This document shows, piece after piece, positions 1 to 7,158 of a DNA stretch of 38,672 nt (positions are counted from its first letter, which is position 1; every line of letters begins with the position of its first letter). The notes under the pieces are model-generated. The model did no database searches. It saw only the letters and a program-made list of their open reading frames with translations, and was not told the DNA's origin. A program made the translations under genes and the position numbers. The stretch covers positions 1 to 38,672 of the forward strand of contig NZ_AUDU01000067.1 of NCBI RefSeq assembly GCF_000425625.1. Reading direction: 5' to 3'. Source of the stretch: Stutzerimonas azotifigens DSM 17556 (GTDB lineage Bacteria; Pseudomonadota; Gammaproteobacteria; Pseudomonadales; Pseudomonadaceae).

Positions 1-466
1 GAAGTGGGCGGTTTCTACGTGTTCGGCTGGTACCTCTACCACGCGATGACTCTGTGGACGCTGCCCTTCCGCCTCACCGAGTGGGAAGTGGCCAGGGTCA
101 AGCGCATGCACCGCCGGGACATTCCCGAAGCCATGCGCGAATGGTCGCAACCGCTACCACCCGAGCAATGGGCCAAACCCAGCGAGGAGCTGCTACGCCA
201 GAGCCGCCAGGTGCAAGCCCTGCGCCAGCGCGACCCACAGCGTTCGATCATCGATATCTTCGCCGAAGTGCAGTGCAGCCCAGCGCCTGCACGCCTGGCT
301 TGAGCGCCCATTCACCCCCATGCATTGGCTACAGGCATACACCTACGCCATCGCCAAGCGCCGCTGCTGCAACCGCTGGCCGCAAATCGTCACCGAGCGC
401 CTGCACCCTGACGGCCCGACCACACGCTTGATCGATCTGGAGCGCGAACGCGGGCTGGATGTGTGA
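1..466 (+). pseudogene. 3' part of unrecognised gene, frameshifted
   Basis: The window opens inside an open frame, so the 5' end is missing. Frame 1 reads a fairly hydrophobic start (around GGFYVFGWYLYHAMTLW) followed by a charged, Arg/Glu/Gln-rich segment and stops at the TGA at 301-303. Frame 2 then continues with protein-like sequence (HAWLERPFTPMHWLQAYTY and on to ERERGLDV) and stops at the TGA at 464-466. The two parts join naturally if one frameshift lies near 265-290, so this is best read as one gene broken in its last third or carrying a sequencing error. I do not recognise the family. In other pseudomonads ilvA often lies beside rpiA; this fragment is not ilvA, so the neighbourhood has been rearranged or differs here. 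Confidence 0.5.
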
Positions 467-584
467 AGGGGCTTCCTGGCAAGTGACCGCTGGCGTTGGC
501 AAGCCTTCCGAAACCGAAGGCCAAGTTGATTCCCCGTGAACGAACCGCCCCCTTGGCGACCCCCTCCTTCGCGCTCTCCCCCGC

Positions 585-590
585 TATACT
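585..590 (+). promoter_or_regulatory. candidate -10 box of rpiA
   Basis: TATACT lies 37 bases before the rpiA start and matches the sigma-70 -10 consensus in five of six positions. No convincing -35 box is seen at normal spacing, so this is a weak call. Confidence 0.3.
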
Positions 591-626
591 CCGCCCCCTG
601 CCTTTCACCGACTCGGGGAGCCCCGC

Positions 627-1298
627 ATGACCCAGGATCAGCTCAAGCAAGCCGTCGCACAGGCCGCGGTCGATCACATCCTTCCGCACTTGGACGAGAA
701 GAGCATCGTCGGGGTCGGTACCGGCTCGACGGCGAACTTCTTCATCGACCTGCTGGCGCGGCACAAGACGGCCTTCGACGGCGCCGTCGCCAGTTCCGAA
801 GGCACCGCGCAGCGGCTCAAGCAGCACGGGATTCCGGTGTACGACCTGAACACGGTGGCGGAGCTGGAGTTCTACGTCGACGGCGCGGACGAGGCCAACG
901 AGCGGCTGGAGCTGATCAAGGGCGGCGGCGCCGCGCTGACCCGCGAGAAGATCGTCGCGGCGGTGGCCAAGCAGTTCATCTGCATCGCCGATGCGAGCAA
1001 GAAGGTCGACCTGCTCGGCCGCTTCCCGCTGCCGGTGGAGGTGATTCCCATGGCGCGCAGCCACGTCGCGCGGCAGCTGGTGAAGCTCGGCGGCGACCCG
1101 GTCTACCGCGAGGGCGTGACGACCGACAACGGCAACATCATTCTCGACGTGCACAACCTGCAGATCGACAGCCCCACCCAGCTGGAAGAGCGCATCAACA
1201 ACATCGTCGGTGTGGTCACCAACGGCCTGTTCGCCGCGCGACCGGCCGACCTGCTGCTGCTCGGCACCGCGGAAGGGGTGGTCACCCTGACCCGCTGA
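627..1298 (+). CDS. rpiA: ribose-5-phosphate isomerase A
   Basis: RpiA interconverts ribose 5-phosphate and ribulose 5-phosphate in the non-oxidative pentose phosphate pathway in the cytoplasm. The 223-residue protein has the usual family length. It carries the phosphate-binding GTGST loop at residues 31-35, the DGADE motif at 85-89 and [11 protein letters not shown] from 98. The E. coli active-site residues Asp81, Asp84, Lys94 and Glu103 correspond to Asp85, Asp88, Lys98 and Glu107, all conserved. The ATG start is preceded by a GGGGAG ribosome-binding site, and a possible -10 box lies at 585. The gene stands alone, convergent with the minus-strand gene that ends at 1310, with only 11 bases between them. 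Confidence 0.97.
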   Translation: MTQDQLKQAVAQAAVDHILPHLDEKSIVGVGTGSTANFFIDLLARHKTAFDGAVASSEGTAQRLKQHGIPVYDLNTVAELEFYVDGADEANERLELIKGGGAALTREKIVAAVAKQFICIADASKKVDLLGRFPLPVEVIPMARSHVARQLVKLGGDPVYREGVTTDNGNIILDVHNLQIDSPTQLEERINNIVGVVTNGLFAARPADLLLLGTAEGVVTLTR

Positions 1299-1309
1299 AG
1301 CCCGCTCGC

Positions 1310-2242
1310 TCAGCTGCCGGGAGTGCCGTTGCCTTCGCGGCTGAACACGTAGAACAGGTTCGGCTCGCTGATCACGTAGATGTTGCCCTCGGCGTCCATG
1401 GTGACGCCTTCGGCCTGCGGAACGCTGTCGGTCAGCCCGTGCCGCCCGGCGTCGAGCGACAGGCTGCTGAGCGGCCGGCCGGCGGCGTCGAGCTCGAGCA
1501 GCATCCTCGATTCGTCGGACAGCGCCAGCAGGTGGCCGGTCCGCGGATCGAACACCAGGCTCGACAGGTCCCCGAGAAACAGCGCCGCATCGCGGTCCGG
1601 GTCGCTGCGCACGTGCAAGCCCGGCCGGGCGGCCATCGCCCCCATGTTGGTGAAGCCGTCGATTTCCAGGATGCTGAGCGGGTCGCGCTCCTTGGCGATG
1701 TACAGCCGGCCGGCCGCCGGATCGAAGGCCGAACCCTCGAAGCCCTCGTTGCTTTGCGGGTTGAGGCCCAGCGACAGCTGCACGCCCTCGCTGGCCTCGA
1801 CGACGCGGGTCTGGTCGTCGATGCGAATCCGGTACAGCCGCTGGTTGCGCTCTTCGGTGACGACGAAGGTGCCGGGGCCGATGTACTCCAGCGCCTCGGG
1901 ATCGCCGAATCCCCGCATCGGGATGCGCCGCAGCACGCGCCCGGCCAGATCCATCTCGATCAGGTGCGTGTTCTTGTTGGTCAGGCTCAGCAGCAGGTTG
2001 CGGTCGGGATCGTAGGTCAGCGCCGACAGGTCGCTGTCGACCCCCTCGATCACCAGCGCCTGCGTTACCACGCGGTAGCCCGGAAGCCACAGCGAATCCT
2101 CCGGTGCCCGATCGCGCAGCGACTGACCGAACTCGAACCAGTTGCGCTCGAGGAAATGATGCCGCCGCTCGGCCAGGGTACCGCCGACCAGCAGCAACAG
2201 GAGAAACGCGATCAGCAGCGGGATTTTCAGGGTGCGCGACAT
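1310..2242 (-). CDS. SdiA-regulated (YjiK-type) domain protein, copy 1
   Basis: The protein has 310 residues. An N-terminal hydrophobic segment (about residues 7-24) suggests a membrane anchor or uncleaved signal. The rest is a beta-propeller-like region typical of the SdiA-regulated domain family: SLWLPGYRVV near the start, repeated NLL/LSLT and PEALEYI blades, NEGFEGSAFDP in the middle, and VPQAEGVTMDAEGNIYVISEPNLFYVF at the C-terminus. The molecular role of this family is not established; a periplasmic phosphodiesterase or esterase-like propeller is sometimes suggested. It lies directly downstream of a close paralogue (2347-3279) on the same strand, so the pair is a tandem duplication, probably co-transcribed with the FAHD1-like gene upstream. 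Confidence 0.85.
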   Translation of the reverse strand: MSRTLKIPLLIAFLLLLLVGGTLAERRHHFLERNWFEFGQSLRDRAPEDSLWLPGYRVVTQALVIEGVDSDLSALTYDPDRNLLLSLTNKNTHLIEMDLAGRVLRRIPMRGFGDPEALEYIGPGTFVVTEERNQRLYRIRIDDQTRVVEASEGVQLSLGLNPQSNEGFEGSAFDPAAGRLYIAKERDPLSILEIDGFTNMGAMAARPGLHVRSDPDRDAALFLGDLSSLVFDPRTGHLLALSDESRMLLELDAAGRPLSSLSLDAGRHGLTDSVPQAEGVTMDAEGNIYVISEPNLFYVFSREGNGTPGS

Positions 2243-2346
2243 GAGGGATCAGCCATGACCAGAGAGATAAAAAGGGTGCCCAGCTTGCCTGAACGGCGGC
2301 TTAACAGCCTACCTCCGACGCCCGGGCCCGACGTTCGTTCAACCGG

Positions 2347-3279
2347 CTATCCGGGCGGTGCCCCGTCTCCCTGGGCGACCGCCTCCTTGCGGAAGACATA
2401 GAAGAGGTTGGGCTCGCTGACGATGTAGATCGTCCCCTCCTCGTCCATCGCCACGCCTTCGGCGCGCGGGATACTTTGCGCCAGGCCGTTGAAGCCGCGC
2501 AGCAGACTGATGAACGACACCGGCTCGCCCTGCTGGTCGAGTTCGAGCAGCAGGTTGGACTGCGCCGAGAGTACCAGTGCGTGACCGGTACGCGGATCGA
2601 TACTGAGCGCCGAAAGGTTGCGCAGCTGCGGCTCCGGGCCATCGAGTGCCTGCATCTGCCCGAGCAGCCGCGGCGAGCCGTCGCTCGGCCAGCTGAACAG
2701 GGCCCGCGGCTCGCGCTCCTTGCCCAGCAGCAGGCGCTGCTGACGGTCGTCCCAGGCGATGCCTTCGAAGCCCTTGTTGCCGGCCTCCGGATAGCCCAGG
2801 TCGAACTCGAGGGTGTCGAGCACGCTCAGGTGCGTCATCGCCGGGTCCAGTTCGAAGAGCGACAGCGTCCGCCGACGCTCGTCGACGATCGCCATGGTGC
2901 TGCCTTCGAGCACGGCCACGCCTTCCGGGTTGGAGAAACCGAGCAGGCGAATCCGCCGCAGGATGTCGCCGGTGCGGCTGAGCTCCACCAGCTGCGGGTC
3001 GCGCCCGGTCACCGTGAACAGCGTGCCGGTCAGGCGGTTGTAGGCCAGGTCCGAGGTTTCGTCGTCCTCGAGCCCGGGCAGCGGCTTGGCTTGCACCACC
3101 GCCCGGTAGCCGGGCAACCAGATGCTCGCTTCGCGCACGTCCTGGCTCTGAAACCGCTCGGCGACAAGGTAGCCGAGCCGGTCATCGAGATGATGGTAGC
3201 GCACCAGGCCGACAGTCACGGCCAGGGCGAGCGCCGCGGCCGACCAGCGCAGCAATCGGCGTCGCGGCGCAAGCGTCAC
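2347..3279 (-). CDS. SdiA-regulated (YjiK-type) domain protein, copy 2
   Basis: This is a paralogue of the gene at 1310-2242 and also has 310 residues. It shares the same architecture: an N-terminal membrane segment (about residues 10-26), the WLPGYRAVVQ motif, NKGFEGIAWDD, and a C-terminal IPRAEGVAMDEEGTIYIVSEPNLFYVF signature nearly identical to copy 1. The start chosen is a GTG 19 bases after the stop of the FAHD1-like gene, so the two are probably translated from one message. Sequence between the two copies is diverged except for the core motifs, which indicates an old duplication. Function is unknown beyond the family assignment. Confidence 0.84.
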   Translation of the reverse strand: MTLAPRRRLLRWSAAALALAVTVGLVRYHHLDDRLGYLVAERFQSQDVREASIWLPGYRAVVQAKPLPGLEDDETSDLAYNRLTGTLFTVTGRDPQLVELSRTGDILRRIRLLGFSNPEGVAVLEGSTMAIVDERRRTLSLFELDPAMTHLSVLDTLEFDLGYPEAGNKGFEGIAWDDRQQRLLLGKEREPRALFSWPSDGSPRLLGQMQALDGPEPQLRNLSALSIDPRTGHALVLSAQSNLLLELDQQGEPVSFISLLRGFNGLAQSIPRAEGVAMDEEGTIYIVSEPNLFYVFRKEAVAQGDGAPPG

Positions 3280-3298
3280 CGGGACGCGCCTGGCGGGC

Positions 3299-3964
3299 TT
3301 AGAGCACCCGGCTTTCGAAGCGCGACAGCCCCACCAGTTCGAGCACCACCTCGCTGCCGCTGGTCAGCGGGCCGACGCCCACCGGCGTGCCGGTCAGCAC
3401 CACGTCGCCCGGCTGCAGGCTGAAGTGCGCGGCGATGTGCTGCAGCAGCGGCAGGATGGGGTTGAGCATGTCGCGGCTGTTGCCGTCCTGGCGGACTTCG
3501 CCGTCCAGCGTCAGGCGGATGCCGATGTCGGTCAGGTCCTCGACCGCATCGCCCGGCACGAACGGCGCCAGCACCAGCGCGCCGTCGAAGCTCTTGGCCA
3601 GTTCCCACGGCTGGCCCTTCTCCTTCATCCGCGCCTGCACGTCGCGAAGGGTGAGATCCAGCGCCGGGGCGAAGCCGGAGATGGCGTCGCGTACCTCTTC
3701 GGCGCTCGGCGAGCGCGACAGCGGCTTGCCGATCAACACGGCGATCTCGGCCTCGAAATGCACCGCGCCCCGGTCGGCCGGAATGGAGAAGCCGCCGGCC
3801 AGCGGAACGGCGCAACTGCCGGTCTTGATGAACAGCAGGGGCTCGGTGGGAACCGGGTTGTTCAGTTCCTTGGCGTGCTCGGCGTAGTTGCGCCCGATGC
3901 ACACGGCCTTGCCCAGCGGGAAGTGGATCGGGGTGCCGTCTACGTACTGGTGCTGGTAGCTCAT
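3299..3964 (-). CDS. fumarylacetoacetate hydrolase family protein (FAHD1/YcgM-like)
   Basis: The 221-residue protein matches the length of FAHD1-type enzymes, which act on acylpyruvates or oxaloacetate (hydrolysis, decarboxylation or tautomerisation, depending on the member). It lines up almost residue for residue with the FAHD1 active site: His30 and Glu33 of the lid helix (GRNYAEHAKEL), metal ligands Glu71, Glu73 and Asp103, and the catalytic Lys124. The C-terminal LTGTPVGVGPL loop is also typical. A clear AAGGAG ribosome-binding site precedes the ATG. It heads a minus-strand group with the two SdiA-regulated proteins, and lies downstream of the D-2-hydroxyglutarate dehydrogenase gene on the same strand with a 117-base gap. 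The exact substrate cannot be set from sequence. Confidence 0.92.
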   Translation of the reverse strand: MSYQHQYVDGTPIHFPLGKAVCIGRNYAEHAKELNNPVPTEPLLFIKTGSCAVPLAGGFSIPADRGAVHFEAEIAVLIGKPLSRSPSAEEVRDAISGFAPALDLTLRDVQARMKEKGQPWELAKSFDGALVLAPFVPGDAVEDLTDIGIRLTLDGEVRQDGNSRDMLNPILPLLQHIAAHFSLQPGDVVLTGTPVGVGPLTSGSEVVLELVGLSRFESRVL

Positions 3965-4081
3965 TGTTATATCTCCTTGGAAGAGGCGTGCCGGCTCCTT
4001 GTGGGGTCCGGACGGACACGCGACCGTCGGGCCGCGCCGGATGACTGTACCGGCACGGCCGTCGGGGTCGCTATCGAGGGT

Positions 4082-5479
4082 TCAGCTGAGCGGAAAGACC
4101 TTGCCCGGGTTCATGATGCCGTTGGGGTCGAACGCCGCCTTGATCGCCTTCATATAGGCGATCTCGGCTTCCGAGCGGCTGTAGGTCAGGTAGTCGCGCT
4201 TGGTCAGGCCGACGCCGTGTTCGGCGGAAATCGAGCCGTTGTACTTTTCCACCGTTTCGAACACCCACTTATTCACCGAGGCGCACTTGTCGAAGAACTG
4301 CTCCTTGGACAGGCTCTCGGGCTTGAGGATGTTCAGGTGCAGATTGCCATCACCGATGTGCCCGTACCAGAGCACCTCGAAGTCCGGGTAGTTCTGGCTG
4401 ACGATGGCGTCGATGTCGGCGAGGAAGGCCGGTACCTTGCTCACGGTCACCGAGATGTCGTTCTTGTACGGAATGAAGTGCGAGATGGTCTCGGAGATGT
4501 ACTCGCGCAGCTTCCAGAGGTTTTCCAGCTGCTGCTCGCTCTGGCTCATCACGCCGTCGACCACCCAGCCCTCGTTGACGCAGTGCTCGAAGGTGGCCAG
4601 CGCCTGCTCGGCACGCTCCTCGGTGGTGGCTTCGAATTCCAGCAGCGCGTAGAAGGGCGCGCGGGTCTCGAAGGGCGCCGGTACATCGCCGCGGGCCATG
4701 AGCTTGTCCAGGCACTTGTCGGAGAAGAACTCGAAGGCGGTCAGGTCCATCTTGTCCTGGAAGGCGTGCAGCACCGGCATGATGGAGTCGAAATCCGGCG
4801 TGCCGAGGACCATCGCGGTGAGGTTGGTCGGCTGCCGCTCCAGGCGCATGGTCGCCTCGACGACGAAGCCCAGCGTGCCCTCCGCGCCGATGAACAACTG
4901 GCGCAGGTCGTAGCCGGTGGCGTTCTTGATCAGGTCCTTGTTCAGCTCGAGCAGGTCGCCCTTGCCGGTCACCACCTTCAGGCCGGCGACCCAGTTGCGG
5001 GTCATGCCGTAGCGGATCACCTTGATGCCGCCGGCGTTGGTGCCGATGTTGCCGCCGATCTGGCTGGAGCCGGCGGAGGCGAAGTCGACCGGGTAGTACA
5101 GGCCCTTGTCCTCGGCGAACTGCTGCAGCTGCGCGGTGATCACGCCGGGCTGGCAGACCACCGTGCGATCGGTGGCGTTGAAGTCGAGAATCCGGTTCAT
5201 GTAGTCGAAGGACACGACCACCTCGCCGTTCGGCGCGACCGCCGCGGCAGACAGGCCGGTGCGGCCGCCGGACGGCACCAGGCCGACCTTGTGACGGTTG
5301 GCCCAGTGCACGATCGCCTGCACCTGCTCGATGCTCTTGGGGAAGACGATGGCGCTCGGCGCCGGCGCGTATTGCTTGGTCCAGTCCTTGCCGTAGGCAG
5401 TCAGCGAATCGGCATCGGTCAGTACCTTGCCGGCCTCGACCAGGGTCTTCAGCTCTTCGATCAGGGCGGAGTCGGTCAT
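4082..5479 (-). CDS. FAD-linked D-2-hydroxyglutarate dehydrogenase
   Basis: This VAO/PCMH-fold flavoenzyme oxidises D-2-hydroxyglutarate to 2-oxoglutarate, probably passing electrons to electron-transfer flavoprotein. The protein is 465 residues from the chosen ATG. An N-terminal FAD-binding domain holds PSGGRTGLSAAAV and the SSQIGGNIGTNAGG glycine-rich segment. The C-terminal domain carries GHIGDGNLHLN with metal-ligand histidines 374 and 381, and EHGVG with Glu420 and His421. Upstream in-frame starts at 5503 (ATG) and 5509 (GTG) exist, but MTDSALIEEL is the more typical beginning. It is divergent from serA. In Pseudomonas stutzeri the two enzymes are known to be coupled: SerA reduces 2-oxoglutarate while oxidising 3-phosphoglycerate, and this dehydrogenase recycles the D-2-hydroxyglutarate made. 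Confidence 0.92.
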   Translation of the reverse strand: MTDSALIEELKTLVEAGKVLTDADSLTAYGKDWTKQYAPAPSAIVFPKSIEQVQAIVHWANRHKVGLVPSGGRTGLSAAAVAPNGEVVVSFDYMNRILDFNATDRTVVCQPGVITAQLQQFAEDKGLYYPVDFASAGSSQIGGNIGTNAGGIKVIRYGMTRNWVAGLKVVTGKGDLLELNKDLIKNATGYDLRQLFIGAEGTLGFVVEATMRLERQPTNLTAMVLGTPDFDSIMPVLHAFQDKMDLTAFEFFSDKCLDKLMARGDVPAPFETRAPFYALLEFEATTEERAEQALATFEHCVNEGWVVDGVMSQSEQQLENLWKLREYISETISHFIPYKNDISVTVSKVPAFLADIDAIVSQNYPDFEVLWYGHIGDGNLHLNILKPESLSKEQFFDKCASVNKWVFETVEKYNGSISAEHGVGLTKRDYLTYSRSEAEIAYMKAIKAAFDPNGIMNPGKVFPLS

Positions 5480-5552
5480 GATGGAAACTCTCAGCGAATT
5501 CATGGTCACCCTGAGTACGCTTCACCTCAGGGCTGGGGTGTCCAGCGGGGAC

Positions 5553-5568
5553 CGTATGCTAGCATACG
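5553..5568. promoter_or_regulatory. 16-bp perfect palindrome between divergent serA and D2HGDH genes
   Basis: CGTATGCTAGCATACG is a perfect 16-base palindrome in the 192-base gap between the two divergent genes. Each strand reads TATGCT, a four-of-six match to a -10 box, so the palindrome may hold two back-to-back -10 elements, a regulator site, or both. It lies about 104 bases before the serA start and 74 bases before the D2HGDH start. Confidence 0.45.
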
Positions 5569-5671
5569 CACCCTTTTCGACGTGCTTCGGCAGACACCAC
5601 GGTGCGGCTCCTGGCGCTGCGGCTCCGCTCGTGCACATCAGTCAGACCCTTCGGCCAACAGGTTTACGCAG

Positions 5672-6901
5672 ATGAGCAAGACCTCTCTCGACAAGAGCAA
5701 GATCAAATTCCTTCTTCTCGAAGGGGTTCACCAGAACGCGGTCGACACGCTGAAAGCCGCCGGCTACACCAACATCGAATACCTCAAGACCGCGCTCTCG
5801 GGCGACGAGCTGAAGGAAAAGATCGCCGACGCCCACTTCCTCGGCATCCGCTCGCGCACCCAGCTCACCGAAGACGTCTTCGACGCCGCCAAGAAACTGA
5901 TCGCCGTCGGCTGCTTCTGCATCGGCACCAACCAGGTCGACCTCGACGCCGCCCGCGAGCGCGGCATCGCGGTGTTCAACGCACCCTACTCCAACACCCG
6001 CTCCGTGGCCGAGCTGGTGCTGGCCGAAGCCATCCTGCTGCTGCGCGGCATCCCGGAAAAGAACGCCGCCTGCCATCGCGGCGGCTGGATCAAGTCGGCG
6101 GCCAACTCCTTCGAGATCCGCGGCAAGAAGCTCGGCATCATCGGCTACGGCTCGATCGGCACCCAGCTGTCGGTGCTGGCCGAGGCGCTCGGCATGCAGG
6201 TCTACTTCTACGACGTGGTGACCAAGCTGCCGCTGGGCAACGCCACCCAGATCGGCTCGCTCTACGAGCTGCTGGGCATGTGCGACATCGTCACCCTGCA
6301 CGTGCCGGAACTGCCCTCCACCCAGTGGATGATCGGCGAGAAGGAAATCCGCGCGATGAAGAAGGGCGGCATCCTGATCAATGCCGCGCGCGGCACCGTG
6401 GTCGAGCTGGAAGCCCTGGCCCAGGCGATCAAGGACGAGCACCTGATCGGCGCCGCCATCGACGTGTTCCCGGTCGAGCCGAAGTCCAACGACGAGGAAT
6501 TCCAGACCCCGCTTCGCGGCCTCGACCGCGTGATCCTGACCCCGCACATCGGTGGATCCACCGCCGAAGCCCAGGCCAACATCGGCCTGGAGGTCGCCGA
6601 GAAGCTGGTCAAGTACAGCGACAACGGCACCTCGGTGTCCTCGGTCAACTTCCCCGAAGTGGCGCTGCCGTCGCACCCGGGCAAGCACCGCCTGCTGCAC
6701 ATCCACCAGAACATCCCGGGCGTGATGAGCGAGATCAACAAGGTGTTCGCCGACAACGGCATCAACATCTGCGGCCAGTTCCTGCAGACCAACGAGAAGG
6801 TCGGCTACGTGGTGATCGACGTCGACGCCGAATACTCCGACCTGGCGCTGGAAAAGCTGCAGCAGGTGCACGGCACCATCCGCAGCCGCGTGCTGTTCTG
6901 A
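5672..6901 (+). CDS. serA: D-3-phosphoglycerate dehydrogenase
   Basis: SerA catalyses the first step of serine synthesis, the NAD-dependent oxidation of 3-phosphoglycerate to 3-phosphohydroxypyruvate, and can use 2-oxoglutarate as electron acceptor to regenerate NAD. The 409-residue protein has the short bacterial architecture: substrate-binding domain, Rossmann domain with GIIGYGSIG at 155-163, and a C-terminal ACT domain from about 338. The catalytic residues Arg240, Glu269 and His292 sit at exactly the E. coli positions, and the ACT domain predicts feedback inhibition by serine. The frame is open far upstream, but the ATG at 5672 (MSKTSLDKSKIKF) is the family start. A rho-independent terminator follows the stop. 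Confidence 0.97.
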   Translation: MSKTSLDKSKIKFLLLEGVHQNAVDTLKAAGYTNIEYLKTALSGDELKEKIADAHFLGIRSRTQLTEDVFDAAKKLIAVGCFCIGTNQVDLDAARERGIAVFNAPYSNTRSVAELVLAEAILLLRGIPEKNAACHRGGWIKSAANSFEIRGKKLGIIGYGSIGTQLSVLAEALGMQVYFYDVVTKLPLGNATQIGSLYELLGMCDIVTLHVPELPSTQWMIGEKEIRAMKKGGILINAARGTVVELEALAQAIKDEHLIGAAIDVFPVEPKSNDEEFQTPLRGLDRVILTPHIGGSTAEAQANIGLEVAEKLVKYSDNGTSVSSVNFPEVALPSHPGKHRLLHIHQNIPGVMSEINKVFADNGINICGQFLQTNEKVGYVVIDVDAEYSDLALEKLQQVHGTIRSRVLF

Positions 6902-6920
6902 GCCGATCGATGTAACGAAC

Positions 6921-6947
6921 AAGGGAGGCTTCGGCCTCCCTTTTTGT
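6921..6947 (+). terminator. rho-independent terminator of serA
   Basis: A nine-pair stem (AAGGGAGGC with GCCTCCCTT) around a TTCG tetraloop is followed by a T-rich run, 20 bases after the serA stop. This is a textbook intrinsic terminator. Confidence 0.93.
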
Positions 6948-6967
6948 TTGATCAGGATGCCTGCGCC

Positions 6968-7016
6968 CCCTCATCCGGCCCTGCGGGCCACCTTCTCCCG
7001 CAGGGAGAAGGGAAAA
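6968..7016. repeat. dispersed palindromic repeat, class A, copy 1
   Basis: The element runs from CCCTCATCCGGCCCTGCGGG into CCTTCTCCCGCAGGGAGAAGG and contains two nested hairpins. Near-identical copies occur at 22843-22891 and 38243-38292 in this window, always between genes. Confidence 0.8.
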
Positions 7017-7053
7017 GCGCGCACCGTCGCTGCCAGCGAGCGCGACGCATCCC

Positions 7054-7079
7054 TGTAGGAGCAGGCTCTGCCTGCGACC
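7054..7079. repeat. REP-like element (TGTAGGAGC type)
   Basis: TGTAGGAGCAGGCTCTGCCT is followed by GCGACC. It contains an imperfect AGGCAGAGCCTGCT-type hairpin and belongs to the same broad family as the longer inverted pair at 19222-19283. It lies in the gap between serA and glpD together with other low-complexity hairpins. Confidence 0.6.
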
Positions 7080-7158
7080 GGAGCCCTGCGCCATGCCATG
7101 CACCAGCACTGAACCACCGCACTGAGGGCCATCTTCTCCCTCGAGGAGAGGCCACCCC

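Noticed and set aside
390..2090. Long minus-strand frame opposite rpiA and overlapping the first SdiA-regulated gene
   Set aside because: Composition is Arg/Pro/Ala shadow type, and it conflicts with two well-supported genes.
3425..5671. Very long plus-strand open frame running through the antisense of the FAHD1-like and D2HGDH genes into serA
   Set aside because: High-GC antisense shadow; the real product starts at the serA ATG at 5672, and the minus-strand genes are well supported by motifs.
6950..7158. Possible tRNA or small RNA in the serA-glpD gap
   Set aside because: The hairpins are explained by the dispersed repeats, and no cloverleaf was found.
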